From Bythopirellula sp041737835 (GTDB taxonomy: Bacteria > Planctomycetota > Planctomycetia > Pirellulales > Lacipirellulaceae), in the NCBI GenBank assembly GCA_041737835.1, contig JBGSQY010000040.1: DNA of 64,000 bases; one strand, given 5' to 3'. The position numbers were made by a program, and so were the translations under genes. Shown one piece after another: positions 35,600 to 44,067 of this stretch. The first letter of the stretch is position 1, and each line of letters begins with the position of its first letter. The notes beneath the pieces were generated by a model that was not told the origin of the DNA, searched no databases, and saw nothing but the letters and a program-made list of their open reading frames with translations.

Positions 35600-37264
35600 A
35601 TGGCGAATTCTGAAATTGAGTGGAGTGGCATTGAACCGGCAACGCGGGTGCGCTTGCGTAGGTTCCCACTCATTTGGCTCATACTCGCCGCGGTGATTTG
35701 CCTGGGATTTCAGTTCTCGGGAGAAGACAAGGACATCAAGAACACAGTCTTGATGGTGGGAACAATCATTTTCTCTCTTGGTCTATCGACTTGGATGCTG
35801 TTGTGCAGCGGGTTACCCCGTCGACAGAGATTGGCACTTGGCTTGATTCCTTGGGCGATCGGGATTGCATTTTTTTCGGCGATTGAACTGGTCAACAATG
35901 GCGACGTGGGCTTCGTGGGCTGGCAGTGGCGGTGGGGCGCTAAGCATGACGAGACGTTGTCGGTTCCTGTAACTGTGACCAATATCATTCAAGATTGGCA
36001 AACAACTCCGCACGACTATCCTCGATTTTTGGGCAATGGCTATTGGGCGGAGGTTCCTGGAGTGGAGCTTGCGACCGATTGGTCGGTGAGCCCGCCGCAC
36101 GAACAATGGCGCTCTGATGTGGGGGCAGGGTGGTCTGGCTTTGCGTTGGTGGGAGACTATGCCATCACGCAAGAACAACGGGGCGATCAAGAGCTTGTCG
36201 TTTGTTATCGCATTAGCACCGATAATCCTGAAGGTGAAACAGTCTGGAGCCACGCCGATACGGTCCGTTTTGATCCGATCGGCGCAGGAGCCCTGGGCGG
36301 CATTGGACCGCGTGCGACTCCCACAGTTTTTGATGGCAAAGTCTATACGGTTGGAGCCACGGGAATTTTTAACTGCCTTGATGCGCGGTCGGGCAAAAAA
36401 TTGTGGGCTCACGATACGCATGCCGAAGGAAAAATCGACAACATCATGTGGGGGAAAGCGAGTTCCCCGTTGATTGTCGAGCAAACGGATGGTCCCACCT
36501 TGGTTGTGTTGAGCGTCGGTTCGCCGACCGGTTCGCTGGTCGCCTATGATGCGGAATCTGGGAAGATCATTTGGTCAGCTGGACAAAACCGTTCGTCTTA
36601 CGCCTCGCCCGTGCTTGCTGAGTTGTTGGGCGAGAAGCTGATTTTAAGCATCAATGAAGATTTGCTGACCGCCCATCGTGTGGCGGACGGGGAGATCGTG
36701 TGGGCCCATGAATGGCCTGGAAACAGCGACAGCGATGCCACGGCTTCGCAGCCGATTCCGTTGCCCGGTGACCAGCTGTTTTTATCCAAAGGCTATGGAA
36801 TTGGATCTTCACTTCTGCAATTGTCGCGGGATGAAGGGGGGAAGATTGTGGCCGAGCCTTTATGGAGCCCAACGATCCGCAAGGTGATGAAGACCAAAAT
36901 GGGCAACGTCGTCATTCGCGACGGTTATGTTTATGGCCTCGACGGAGGCATTCTTCAATGCATCGATCTTGAAGAAGGTAAGAGTCAATGGAAGAAACGC
37001 CGCGTTCCCGCGATCGGTCATGGCCAGATCATGCTGATTGGCGATGCCTTGGTGGTGCTTTCCGAGGCCGGGGAACTTATTCTTATCGATCCAAATCCCG
37101 AGGAATATCGAGAGCTTGCCGCGATGCGAGTTTTTCCGCCCGAGCAGGTCACGTGGAATAATCCGGCCTTTAGCGCCCCATACTTCCTGCTAAGAAACAA
37201 CGAGCAAGCTGTTTGCCTCAAGATGCCAATGGTAGAAAAGTCCGTCGCAACGGCGCAGAAGTGA
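35600..37264 (+). CDS. Membrane-anchored PQQ-like beta-propeller protein
   Basis: A 554-residue protein. Three hydrophobic helices in the first 100 residues (FPLIWLILAAVICLGF, VLMVGTIIFSLGLSTWML, LIPWAIGIAFFSAI) anchor it in the inner membrane. The rest is a PQQ-like (BamB/quinoprotein-type) propeller with repeated blades ending in Trp motifs (GKKLWAHDT, GKIIWSAGQN, GEIVWAHEW, GKSQWKKR). No quinoprotein metal-site residues could be assigned, so an interaction or scaffold role is more likely than dehydrogenase activity. It diverges from the H4MPT operon across about 150 bases and meets the acyltransferase gene three bases from its end. Confidence 0.85.
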   Translation: MANSEIEWSGIEPATRVRLRRFPLIWLILAAVICLGFQFSGEDKDIKNTVLMVGTIIFSLGLSTWMLLCSGLPRRQRLALGLIPWAIGIAFFSAIELVNNGDVGFVGWQWRWGAKHDETLSVPVTVTNIIQDWQTTPHDYPRFLGNGYWAEVPGVELATDWSVSPPHEQWRSDVGAGWSGFALVGDYAITQEQRGDQELVVCYRISTDNPEGETVWSHADTVRFDPIGAGALGGIGPRATPTVFDGKVYTVGATGIFNCLDARSGKKLWAHDTHAEGKIDNIMWGKASSPLIVEQTDGPTLVVLSVGSPTGSLVAYDAESGKIIWSAGQNRSSYASPVLAELLGEKLILSINEDLLTAHRVADGEIVWAHEWPGNSDSDATASQPIPLPGDQLFLSKGYGIGSSLLQLSRDEGGKIVAEPLWSPTIRKVMKTKMGNVVIRDGYVYGLDGGILQCIDLEEGKSQWKKRRVPAIGHGQIMLIGDALVVLSEAGELILIDPNPEEYRELAAMRVFPPEQVTWNNPAFSAPYFLLRNNEQAVCLKMPMVEKSVATAQK

Positions 37265-37267
37265 ACA

Positions 37268-38416
37268 TCATTTGGGGGCGTTTTCTAGTAGCCAATCTTC
37301 CAGAATGATTTGCTCGACATAGGGCGCGCGGAGCAAATTTGTTCTTGCCGGAAGCAAGCCAGCCAGCCACGAGTTTCTTGCAATACCCGATACGGCTCGC
37401 AAGCTGAGGCTGCTAAACGAATTGCCGCGGGTTTGCTCGCGAACATTTTCACTGAGGCGGTTGAATGTCGCGAGAATGACGTTGGGTTCGGGGCCAACGT
37501 GAATCACGGTTTCGATGCCCGCGGCTAAGGTGTAATCCACCGCGTCCCAAAGTCGTTGAGGATGGTCGACCCAATCTCGCAGGATTTCCCGGGGTGAAGT
37601 GTCGATGTAGCTCTGTTTTCCCGTGACAAGTGAGAGGACAGGTGGGGAAGGGGGGACGTTGCCATCGGGCAAGGTTTCCATCATCAGCGATGCACGATCG
37701 GGAATATATCGTTGTCGGGCAATTGCTGTGTGCAACGGCGGCCAGCGATGCTCATTGACGCGCAACTGGGCACGGTGCGGCAGCGAATGCTTCATCAAAG
37801 CGCGAAAACGATTGATTGTGTCGCGTTGTCCCAACAACAAATAACTGTTCGGCGAGAGAATCGAAGAAACACCAATGGTTCCCTGACCTTCGCAGGTAAT
37901 CAGTTCGCAAAGTCGCTCGACTTGGGTTTGCTTGATCGATGGCCCACGGGAAAAAAGCACGCCCATTGTGACATCGGCCGCGAGTTCAACCGCATCGGCA
38001 GCCATTGCCAGCGGGACGCGAATCATGTGATCGGGAGCCATGATGCCCGCGCAACTCACCGCGACGAGTTCTCCAAGACTGTAGCCAAACGACAAGCCGA
38101 CGCGAGTCGTGTCGATTTCGTGAATCTCTTGCAGCAAACGAAGCTGGGCGACTTCGGCCGCAACAATCAAAGCAATGGCTTCGGCGTAGGTCTCAATCCC
38201 AAATTCTTGACGATCGGTGACGTGCTGGACCAAATCGACACGTTTGTTCGTAACTTCCGCACAGACATGGCCGAATCGAACTAGCTCATATTCGACGATG
38301 CTTCGATATGCTGGCACATCGAGCAATTCGGGCGTGCGGCCCAAATTAGTTACGTTGTAGCCGCGAAAGGCCAACGCGGCATGTGAAAGTTTGTTTGACA
38401 GAGTGGCTGGCATCAA
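37268..38416 (-). CDS. Divergent ACP acyltransferase-like protein (FabD fold)
   Basis: A 382-residue protein with the alpha/beta-hydrolase-like fold of malonyl-CoA:ACP transacylases. GYSLGELVAVSCAG carries the nucleophile Ser113 (Tyr replaces the usual His before it), and PPLHTA has a His229 in the position of the catalytic His. HVGPEPNV near residue 315 matches the FabD C-terminal GPG region. Two FabD features are absent: the N-terminal GQGSQ oxyanion motif (here AFRGYNVTN) and the Arg that holds the malonyl carboxylate. It may therefore use a non-carboxylated acyl group, or act outside fatty-acid synthesis. No ACP or ketosynthase is near. It is transcribed alone. Confidence 0.7.
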   Translation of the reverse strand: MMPATLSNKLSHAALAFRGYNVTNLGRTPELLDVPAYRSIVEYELVRFGHVCAEVTNKRVDLVQHVTDRQEFGIETYAEAIALIVAAEVAQLRLLQEIHEIDTTRVGLSFGYSLGELVAVSCAGIMAPDHMIRVPLAMAADAVELAADVTMGVLFSRGPSIKQTQVERLCELITCEGQGTIGVSSILSPNSYLLLGQRDTINRFRALMKHSLPHRAQLRVNEHRWPPLHTAIARQRYIPDRASLMMETLPDGNVPPSPPVLSLVTGKQSYIDTSPREILRDWVDHPQRLWDAVDYTLAAGIETVIHVGPEPNVILATFNRLSENVREQTRGNSFSSLSLRAVSGIARNSWLAGLLPARTNLLRAPYVEQIILEDWLLENAPK

Positions 38417-38713
38417 AGGCGGCCCTGGTCTTGCATGTTATGAGAATGCTATCGGTTTTACGCACGAGCAGGGATAAGCGTTCTTTTTTATTCGTGATTT
38501 GTCTACGGTGTGGACTGTAGCAGTTGTAGGCATGATCTCAATCAGTCACTTGGAATTTCATCTCGAAAAATGAGCCTGGAAAGCAAGAAAACCATTAGTA
38601 CCTAGGGAAAACCGCGACCCTCTCCCGAAGGATTTGAGCTATTTTTGTGTTGAGATTTCGCTGATCCCTCAGCAAATCGAACGCCAACGATCACACCAAG
38701 GACGAGGGAGAAT

Positions 38714-39109
38714 ATGCTTACTGCTCAAGACATCATGACCGACAATGTGTTGACCATCAGCCCGAATGCGACGGTGCAAGAGGCAATTGAAACGCTGATG
38801 CGCAGGAAAATTTCGGGCTTACCGGTGGTTGATGACGACGGCAAGTTGATTGGCGTGATTACGGAGTTTGCACTGTTGGCCATGGCCTACGACGTGGACG
38901 TTCGGCAGGAAAAAGTTATTAAGCATATGACCACGGATGTGATCTTTGTTGCCCCTGACGATCCGATTCGCAAGGTGGCAGACCTGTGCATTATGCACCG
39001 CGTGCGGCGTATCCCTGTGGTTGAGAATGGGCAGATTGTCGGCCTGATTTCGCGGCGGGATGTGCTCAAGGGTATTTACGAAGCCACCTTGATGGCGTGT
39101 GTCCTTTAA
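38714..39109 (+). CDS. CBS-domain pair protein
   Basis: A 131-residue protein made only of two CBS domains: TAQDIMTDNVLTISP to GVITEFALL, then VIKHMTTDVIFV to GLISRRDVLKGI. CBS pairs bind adenine nucleotides or similar ligands and regulate a partner protein. GAGGGAG lies before the ATG. It is 33 bases before the LamG-repeat protein on the same strand, although there is no obvious link between them. The partner is unknown. Confidence 0.9.
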   Translation: MLTAQDIMTDNVLTISPNATVQEAIETLMRRKISGLPVVDDDGKLIGVITEFALLAMAYDVDVRQEKVIKHMTTDVIFVAPDDPIRKVADLCIMHRVRRIPVVENGQIVGLISRRDVLKGIYEATLMACVL

Positions 39110-39142
39110 CTAGTTCGCAATTAAAAAAGAGTACGTCAACTA

Positions 39143-42100
39143 ATGCGAGTTCCTCACGTCGTTGCCGTGCTCTTGCTGTTTTGGCTGACGGGTCTTAGCG
39201 CATCGGCCCAAACGGTGCTGATGTTTACTGATACTAGCACTCTTAACGCGGGTGAAACCGCGCGCCGGACTCAGTTGCAATCTTGGGGTTTCACGGTCAA
39301 TACGATTCTCGACAGTGCTAGCCAAGCCACGATTGATGCGGCTACTGCGGTGGCAGATGTCGTGTATATCCCATGTACGGTGACCGACTGGGAATTAGCG
39401 GACAAACTTCGCACCTGTTCCAAAGGGGTTGTTTGCGAGGAACGCTATCTCGATGACAATTTCGGCCTGTCGACCGCACCTGGCTGGGACACTACGTCCT
39501 ACACGCAAATCAGCATCACCAACAACACCCACGAAATTACCAGCTCTTTTAACACTGGCAATCTAACGATTTTCAATTCCTCGGGCCAGCCGATGACGTT
39601 GATGAATCCGACCTATGCCACAGGGCTTACAACGCTTGCAGAGCAACATTGGGGCAACAAGGCACTCACGGTAGTTGATATTGGCGCAATTTTGGCTAAC
39701 ACGGTTGCCGGTAACAACACGGCTACCGGCCGAAGGGTCCATCTTCCGTGGGGGGGCGACAATTTCAATTGGAGCGTGCTCAATTCCGACGGTTTGCTGA
39801 TACTCCAAAAGTCATTGCAATGGGCCACGGGCAAAAGATTGCTGCTGCACTACAAGCTCGATCACACGAGTGGCACGTCGGTGACAGACTCATCGGGTGA
39901 TGGGAACGCGGGGACCGTCACAGGGACGGCAACTTGGGTTTCGGCGATACGCGATAATGGGTTTGATTTTAACGGCACATCAAAGATTCAAACCAACAGC
40001 GAGTTGGGCAATCCGGCGAATGTGAGCATGGCGGCATGGGTGGATCTCGACGCTGCTGATTCATCGGGCGCGGAGATCGCTTCCATCGGCGACCATGTGA
40101 ATTTACGCCTGACAGCCAACTCGGTGCGTGCTGTGCTTTATAACGGTTCTACGTGGCTGACTACGAGTGCCACGTTTGCCCCCGTAGGCGCGGGTTGGCA
40201 TCATTACGCCTTTACGTTCGATGACGCTGCGGACACGCTCAAAATTTATATCGATGGTGTTTTGGTAACGACTGCTACTGTAACGGCTACAATTAACTAC
40301 AGTGGTCAAGGCACGGCGACCGTTGTGGGGCGGCACGGCAATGGCGCCGCGATCTACGACATGGATGGTCGGATCGATGACGTGCGAATTTACAATTACG
40401 CATTATCGCAAGCGGAAATTGCCGCGATTTACGGCTTGGTCGGGCATTTCAAACTCAATGAAACCACCGGCACGACGGCTGCGGATTCTTCGGGGGCTGG
40501 AAATAACGGCACCGTGTCAGGAACGACAGGGTGGGGAACAGCGGTACGCGGTAATGGTCATCGCTTCAATTACACAAATGGCGACGATTATGTGACAATT
40601 CCCAATTCGAAGTCGTTGCAAGACGTGCAGGAAGATGACTATTCACTTTCCATGTGGTTTAAGCCAGCGAGCGTGCCGCCAGGGACAGGAACTACGAACG
40701 ACGGTACGTACGCCTTGGCTATGAAGAACGGGGCCATTTGCGGACTTGGGTATACGTACGAACAAAAATTTGGGATGTCTCATCCGTTCTCAGATGGAAG
40801 CATTCTGCAAACGAATTCCTCGAACACATTTGCGTCGGGAACATATCATCACGTGGTGGTCGTGGTAAAACGAGCGACCGGCAATCTCTCACTGTATGTC
40901 AACGGCCAACTGGAGTCGAGTCAATCTTTCACGCCCAACAAAGCGGCTTTCGAGCAAGGGACCTCAACGTGGAAGTTAGGTATCGCTAGCCCAGGAAGCG
41001 GTACTAATAAGTTCGCAGCCGATGGGACTCTTGATGATGTGCGGATTTACAACCGGTCCCTGACGGCACAGGAAATTGCACAGCTCTATGGCAATGCTGG
41101 GTATTGGAAGTTGGAAGAAATATCGGGAACAATAGCCGCGGATAGTTCAGAGGCCGAGAATCATGGCACATTCACGAGTAATCCGACGCTGGGGCAAACC
41201 GGCGTTTATGATTTAGCCACGACTTTTAATAGCGCCACTTTGGCCGAATATCTATCACTGCCGCGAGCAGTAATCCATGATGCCTCGACAGTTTCGGCGT
41301 CGTTTTGGATTAAGACGACTCACACAGGTGAGCAAAGTATCGTAAGCGGTAATAACAATGCGAAGGACAATGAATTTTTGTTGTTTTTCGGCAGCCACAC
41401 CGAATTTCGTATTTATTGCCACGGCAATACCCAGTCATGGACGATTCCTTCGATTGCCGATGGCAGCTGGCATCACATTGCCGTTGTTTCGTCGGCTGAT
41501 ACGAACAAGACAACGATGTATCTCGACAAGGTTTCGATGGGTACCAAATCGATCAGCGCGGGGAGCACGCCCTACTCAATTGATGTCGGTGGTTTGATCG
41601 TTGCTCAAGAGCAAGACAGCGTCGGCGGAGGGTTCAGTAATACTCAGTGCCTCCGCGGAACACTCGATGAACTGCGGTTGTATCAAAGGGCCCTCAGCGA
41701 TCAGGAAATTGGCGAGTTGTTTGGCTTAATGGGTCATTGGGCCTTTAACGAAGGCACGGGAACAATTGTCGCTGACTCCTCGGGTGCCGGCAATAATGCG
41801 TCAGTTAGTGGAGCGACTTGGAGCAGCGATTGCGCCGGCAACACGGCTTTAGATTTTGATGGTTTCAATGATTCGTCAGTAACAACAAATAATTTTGATC
41901 CACCCGCTCAAGGTGCGGTGGCCTTTTGGTTTCGTAGCACCGGTACTCCGGCCAGAAACCAACGCTTATGGGGGATCAAGGGCAATTATGAGGTGTGGCA
42001 AGGCTCCGACGGATTGATTAGCTGCGATCTCTCGACCAATGGGTCTAAGGGTGGCTTTATTACAACTACGCCGTTGGATTTTGAGGACCGGTGGTATCAC

Positions 42101-42973
42101 GTGGTTGCTCAATATGATTCCGACACCGACAACTATTCGATTCATATAAACGGGGAATTACACAAGACTGGACTTTCGACGACTGTCATGAAAGACCAAA
42201 CTCCCGGAAAGTTGCGGTTTGGCTCTGGTACGGGAAGTCTAAACAACTTCGAAGGCTCGATCCGCGATTTTCGTATTTACAATCGGCCCATGTTTAACTC
42301 TGAAATTGCCAAGTTGGCTGGTGTGATCGCGAGATGGCAACTCAACGAATCGAACGGGACCGTTGCGATCGATTCGAGCGTTAGAGGTAACAATGCGACT
42401 TATGTAGGCAATCCTACATTGAACGTGGGGGGGACGAACTCCGCGAACGGGACGGCGGTTGAGCTGAACGGATCGAGCCAATATGTCACGGCTAGCAAGA
42501 GCTTGTTGAACGGATTGCAAAAATTCTCGCTCTCTGTGTGGGTCCGCCCCGATAGCCTGACGCCTGACAAGTCGTTTGTTGGCCAAAACGGCTTGATCGA
42601 GTTGGGTATCGATACACAGACGGACCGCATTGATCTTTGGACCAGCAATGGGGGATCGTTAAGTGTAACAGCACCGTTGGCGATGTCCAAATGGTCGCAT
42701 GTCGTCGCAGTGGGAGAAGGCACAAACTTGCGCCTCTATGTGAACGGCAGCGAAGTCGGTTCGGGGGGATCATCGACCTCGAGTTACGGCACCAACACAG
42801 GAACATTCAAGATTGGTGAAGGAGTGTTAACCGCGTCGGGAGGCTACTTTGATGGACGATTCGACGACGTGCGAGTTTACAGTCGTGCGATCTGTCCCGG
42901 TGAAGTCAACGCAATCTATCAAGGGGGACGGCCAGCGGGGGTGCGGATTATTCGCTGGATCGAAACGCGGTAG
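39143..42973 (+). CDS. Giant secreted protein with five LamG repeats
   Basis: A 1276-residue exported protein with a clear signal peptide (VAVLLLFWLTGLSASA). Residues about 24-228 form an N-terminal alpha/beta-looking domain (TVLMFTDTSTLNAGE, ADVVYIPCTV, GVVCEERYLDD). Five LamG/concanavalin-like repeats follow, starting near residues 232, 429, 649, 859 and 1059; each opens with a W/H-x-K/F-L-x-E-x-(S/T)G-T-x-x-x-DSS pattern and closes with DDVRIYNR(A/S)L-like strands. LamG domains bind carbohydrates or proteins. There is no PEP-CTERM, autotransporter or LPXTG-like tail. It is encoded just before a type II secretion/pilus gene cluster and could be exported by it, an inference from position. 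ATG at 39143. Confidence 0.88.
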   Translation: MRVPHVVAVLLLFWLTGLSASAQTVLMFTDTSTLNAGETARRTQLQSWGFTVNTILDSASQATIDAATAVADVVYIPCTVTDWELADKLRTCSKGVVCEERYLDDNFGLSTAPGWDTTSYTQISITNNTHEITSSFNTGNLTIFNSSGQPMTLMNPTYATGLTTLAEQHWGNKALTVVDIGAILANTVAGNNTATGRRVHLPWGGDNFNWSVLNSDGLLILQKSLQWATGKRLLLHYKLDHTSGTSVTDSSGDGNAGTVTGTATWVSAIRDNGFDFNGTSKIQTNSELGNPANVSMAAWVDLDAADSSGAEIASIGDHVNLRLTANSVRAVLYNGSTWLTTSATFAPVGAGWHHYAFTFDDAADTLKIYIDGVLVTTATVTATINYSGQGTATVVGRHGNGAAIYDMDGRIDDVRIYNYALSQAEIAAIYGLVGHFKLNETTGTTAADSSGAGNNGTVSGTTGWGTAVRGNGHRFNYTNGDDYVTIPNSKSLQDVQEDDYSLSMWFKPASVPPGTGTTNDGTYALAMKNGAICGLGYTYEQKFGMSHPFSDGSILQTNSSNTFASGTYHHVVVVVKRATGNLSLYVNGQLESSQSFTPNKAAFEQGTSTWKLGIASPGSGTNKFAADGTLDDVRIYNRSLTAQEIAQLYGNAGYWKLEEISGTIAADSSEAENHGTFTSNPTLGQTGVYDLATTFNSATLAEYLSLPRAVIHDASTVSASFWIKTTHTGEQSIVSGNNNAKDNEFLLFFGSHTEFRIYCHGNTQSWTIPSIADGSWHHIAVVSSADTNKTTMYLDKVSMGTKSISAGSTPYSIDVGGLIVAQEQDSVGGGFSNTQCLRGTLDELRLYQRALSDQEIGELFGLMGHWAFNEGTGTIVADSSGAGNNASVSGATWSSDCAGNTALDFDGFNDSSVTTNNFDPPAQGAVAFWFRSTGTPARNQRLWGIKGNYEVWQGSDGLISCDLSTNGSKGGFITTTPLDFEDRWYHVVAQYDSDTDNYSIHINGELHKTGLSTTVMKDQTPGKLRFGSGTGSLNNFEGSIRDFRIYNRPMFNSEIAKLAGVIARWQLNESNGTVAIDSSVRGNNATYVGNPTLNVGGTNSANGTAVELNGSSQYVTASKSLLNGLQKFSLSVWVRPDSLTPDKSFVGQNGLIELGIDTQTDRIDLWTSNGGSLSVTAPLAMSKWSHVVAVGEGTNLRLYVNGSEVGSGGSSTSSYGTNTGTFKIGEGVLTASGGYFDGRFDDVRVYSRAICPGEVNAIYQGGRPAGVRIIRWIETR

Positions 42974-42996
42974 TTTTTGCAATCGGGCAGCGAATC

Positions 42997-43362
42997 TTAG
43001 TGGTCGCCTGGCACCGAATCGATCGTATGACCGTCAATCCGATGAGTCGCTGAGTTCAACGAATAAGCGGCACCTGAGACTGGGCAAACCGGCAAGCCTG
43101 CGGGCAGATAATTGGTCGTGGCAACGTCGCTGAGACTCGTGGGAAAGCTACCATTGTCGAGGTGATACCGCTCAATTGCGGCATTCAACTCTAAACGATT
43201 ATGACGGCAGGCTTTGCACTTCGCGGTGTCGGTCGACTGGGTGACGCGAGAAACCACGATTGCCGCAATCACAGCGATCAACGTAACAACCGTCATCAAT
43301 TCAAGCAGCGAGAAGGCTTGCTGCGGTCGCAGTATTTTTGAATATAGGGAGTGAGTTGACAT
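42997..43362 (-). CDS. Orphan GspG-like pseudopilin
   Basis: A 121-residue type II secretion pseudopilin. A basic leader ends in ...QQA before FSLLELMTVVTLIAV, with Glu at mature position 5; the residue at -1 is Ala rather than the usual Gly. The globular part is close to the two GspG-like proteins at 46942 and 47393 (shared CKACRHNR-type helix, YHLDNGSFPTSLSDV, LPVCPVSGAAYSLN). It is on the opposite strand, convergent with the LamG gene and upstream of and divergent from the secretion operon. It may be a minor pilin subunit of the same machine. Confidence 0.88.
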   Translation of the reverse strand: MSTHSLYSKILRPQQAFSLLELMTVVTLIAVIAAIVVSRVTQSTDTAKCKACRHNRLELNAAIERYHLDNGSFPTSLSDVATTNYLPAGLPVCPVSGAAYSLNSATHRIDGHTIDSVPGDH

Positions 43363-43651
43363 CTTTGATGGCCTGATCGTGACCTGGCTTAAGGCCCTGG
43401 TTGCCTTGAGAATATGTACAGAATTGTAGCTTCTCGGATAGCGTTGTAAGAAAATGAGTTCGGATTATGAGAGGCAACTCTTGGGGGATGTAGCAGTTGA
43501 TCTGATTTTGCGGTCTGCTGGCTTCTCAAACACAGCAACGCATGGTCAGTCCGCACTTCTGTCTTTGACTGGACGGGCCAGCAAGCTACGGTTGTGCGTT
43601 GGAATCCGCCCCATCAGCCGTTAGAAGCTTTGCCCCCAAGTTGCGACAACT

Positions 43652-44044
43652 ATGTCTCACCATCACTGCACGATCTTGCTTGTGGAAGAAGAACCCATTT
43701 TGCGGGAGATAACCACGTTTCGGTTGGAGCTACTAGGCTACGAGGTCTTTGCGTGGGAAGGTGCCAGTCAGGCCAGTGAATGGTTACTAACGCAAGTTCC
43801 CCAAATGATTGTTGTCGGACAAGTTGCTGATGCGGGTGCGTTTGAGTTTTTGAACCAGTTGAGTAACGAACCACGGACAAGTGAAATCCCGGTGATTTAT
43901 TTGTCGAGTAGTTCGGACTTGGAAGACGTGCAGAAAGCGTATAACGCTGGTGCCGACGAGTTTCTAGTGACCCCCTTTGATCCGCTGATGTTGGAAAAGA
44001 AAGTTCAGAATCTTGTAGGTGCTACCTACACCGCGAAATCATAA
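43652..44044 (+). CDS. Degenerate (pseudo-)receiver protein
   Basis: A 130-residue protein with the full fold of a response-regulator receiver but without its chemistry. The acidic cluster is VEEEP instead of the usual Asp pair; the phospho-acceptor position reads MIVVGQVADAG, with Gly in place of Asp; and the conserved Lys is replaced in FLVTPFDP. The hydroxyl position (YLSSSSD) is kept. It cannot be phosphorylated in the normal way. It is 23 bases before the GspE/PilB gene, so it probably heads the secretion operon and acts by protein contact, perhaps on the assembly ATPase. Confidence 0.85.
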   Translation: MSHHHCTILLVEEEPILREITTFRLELLGYEVFAWEGASQASEWLLTQVPQMIVVGQVADAGAFEFLNQLSNEPRTSEIPVIYLSSSSDLEDVQKAYNAGADEFLVTPFDPLMLEKKVQNLVGATYTAKS

Positions 44045-44067
44045 CATCTTTTGAGCATTGTTGAGTC

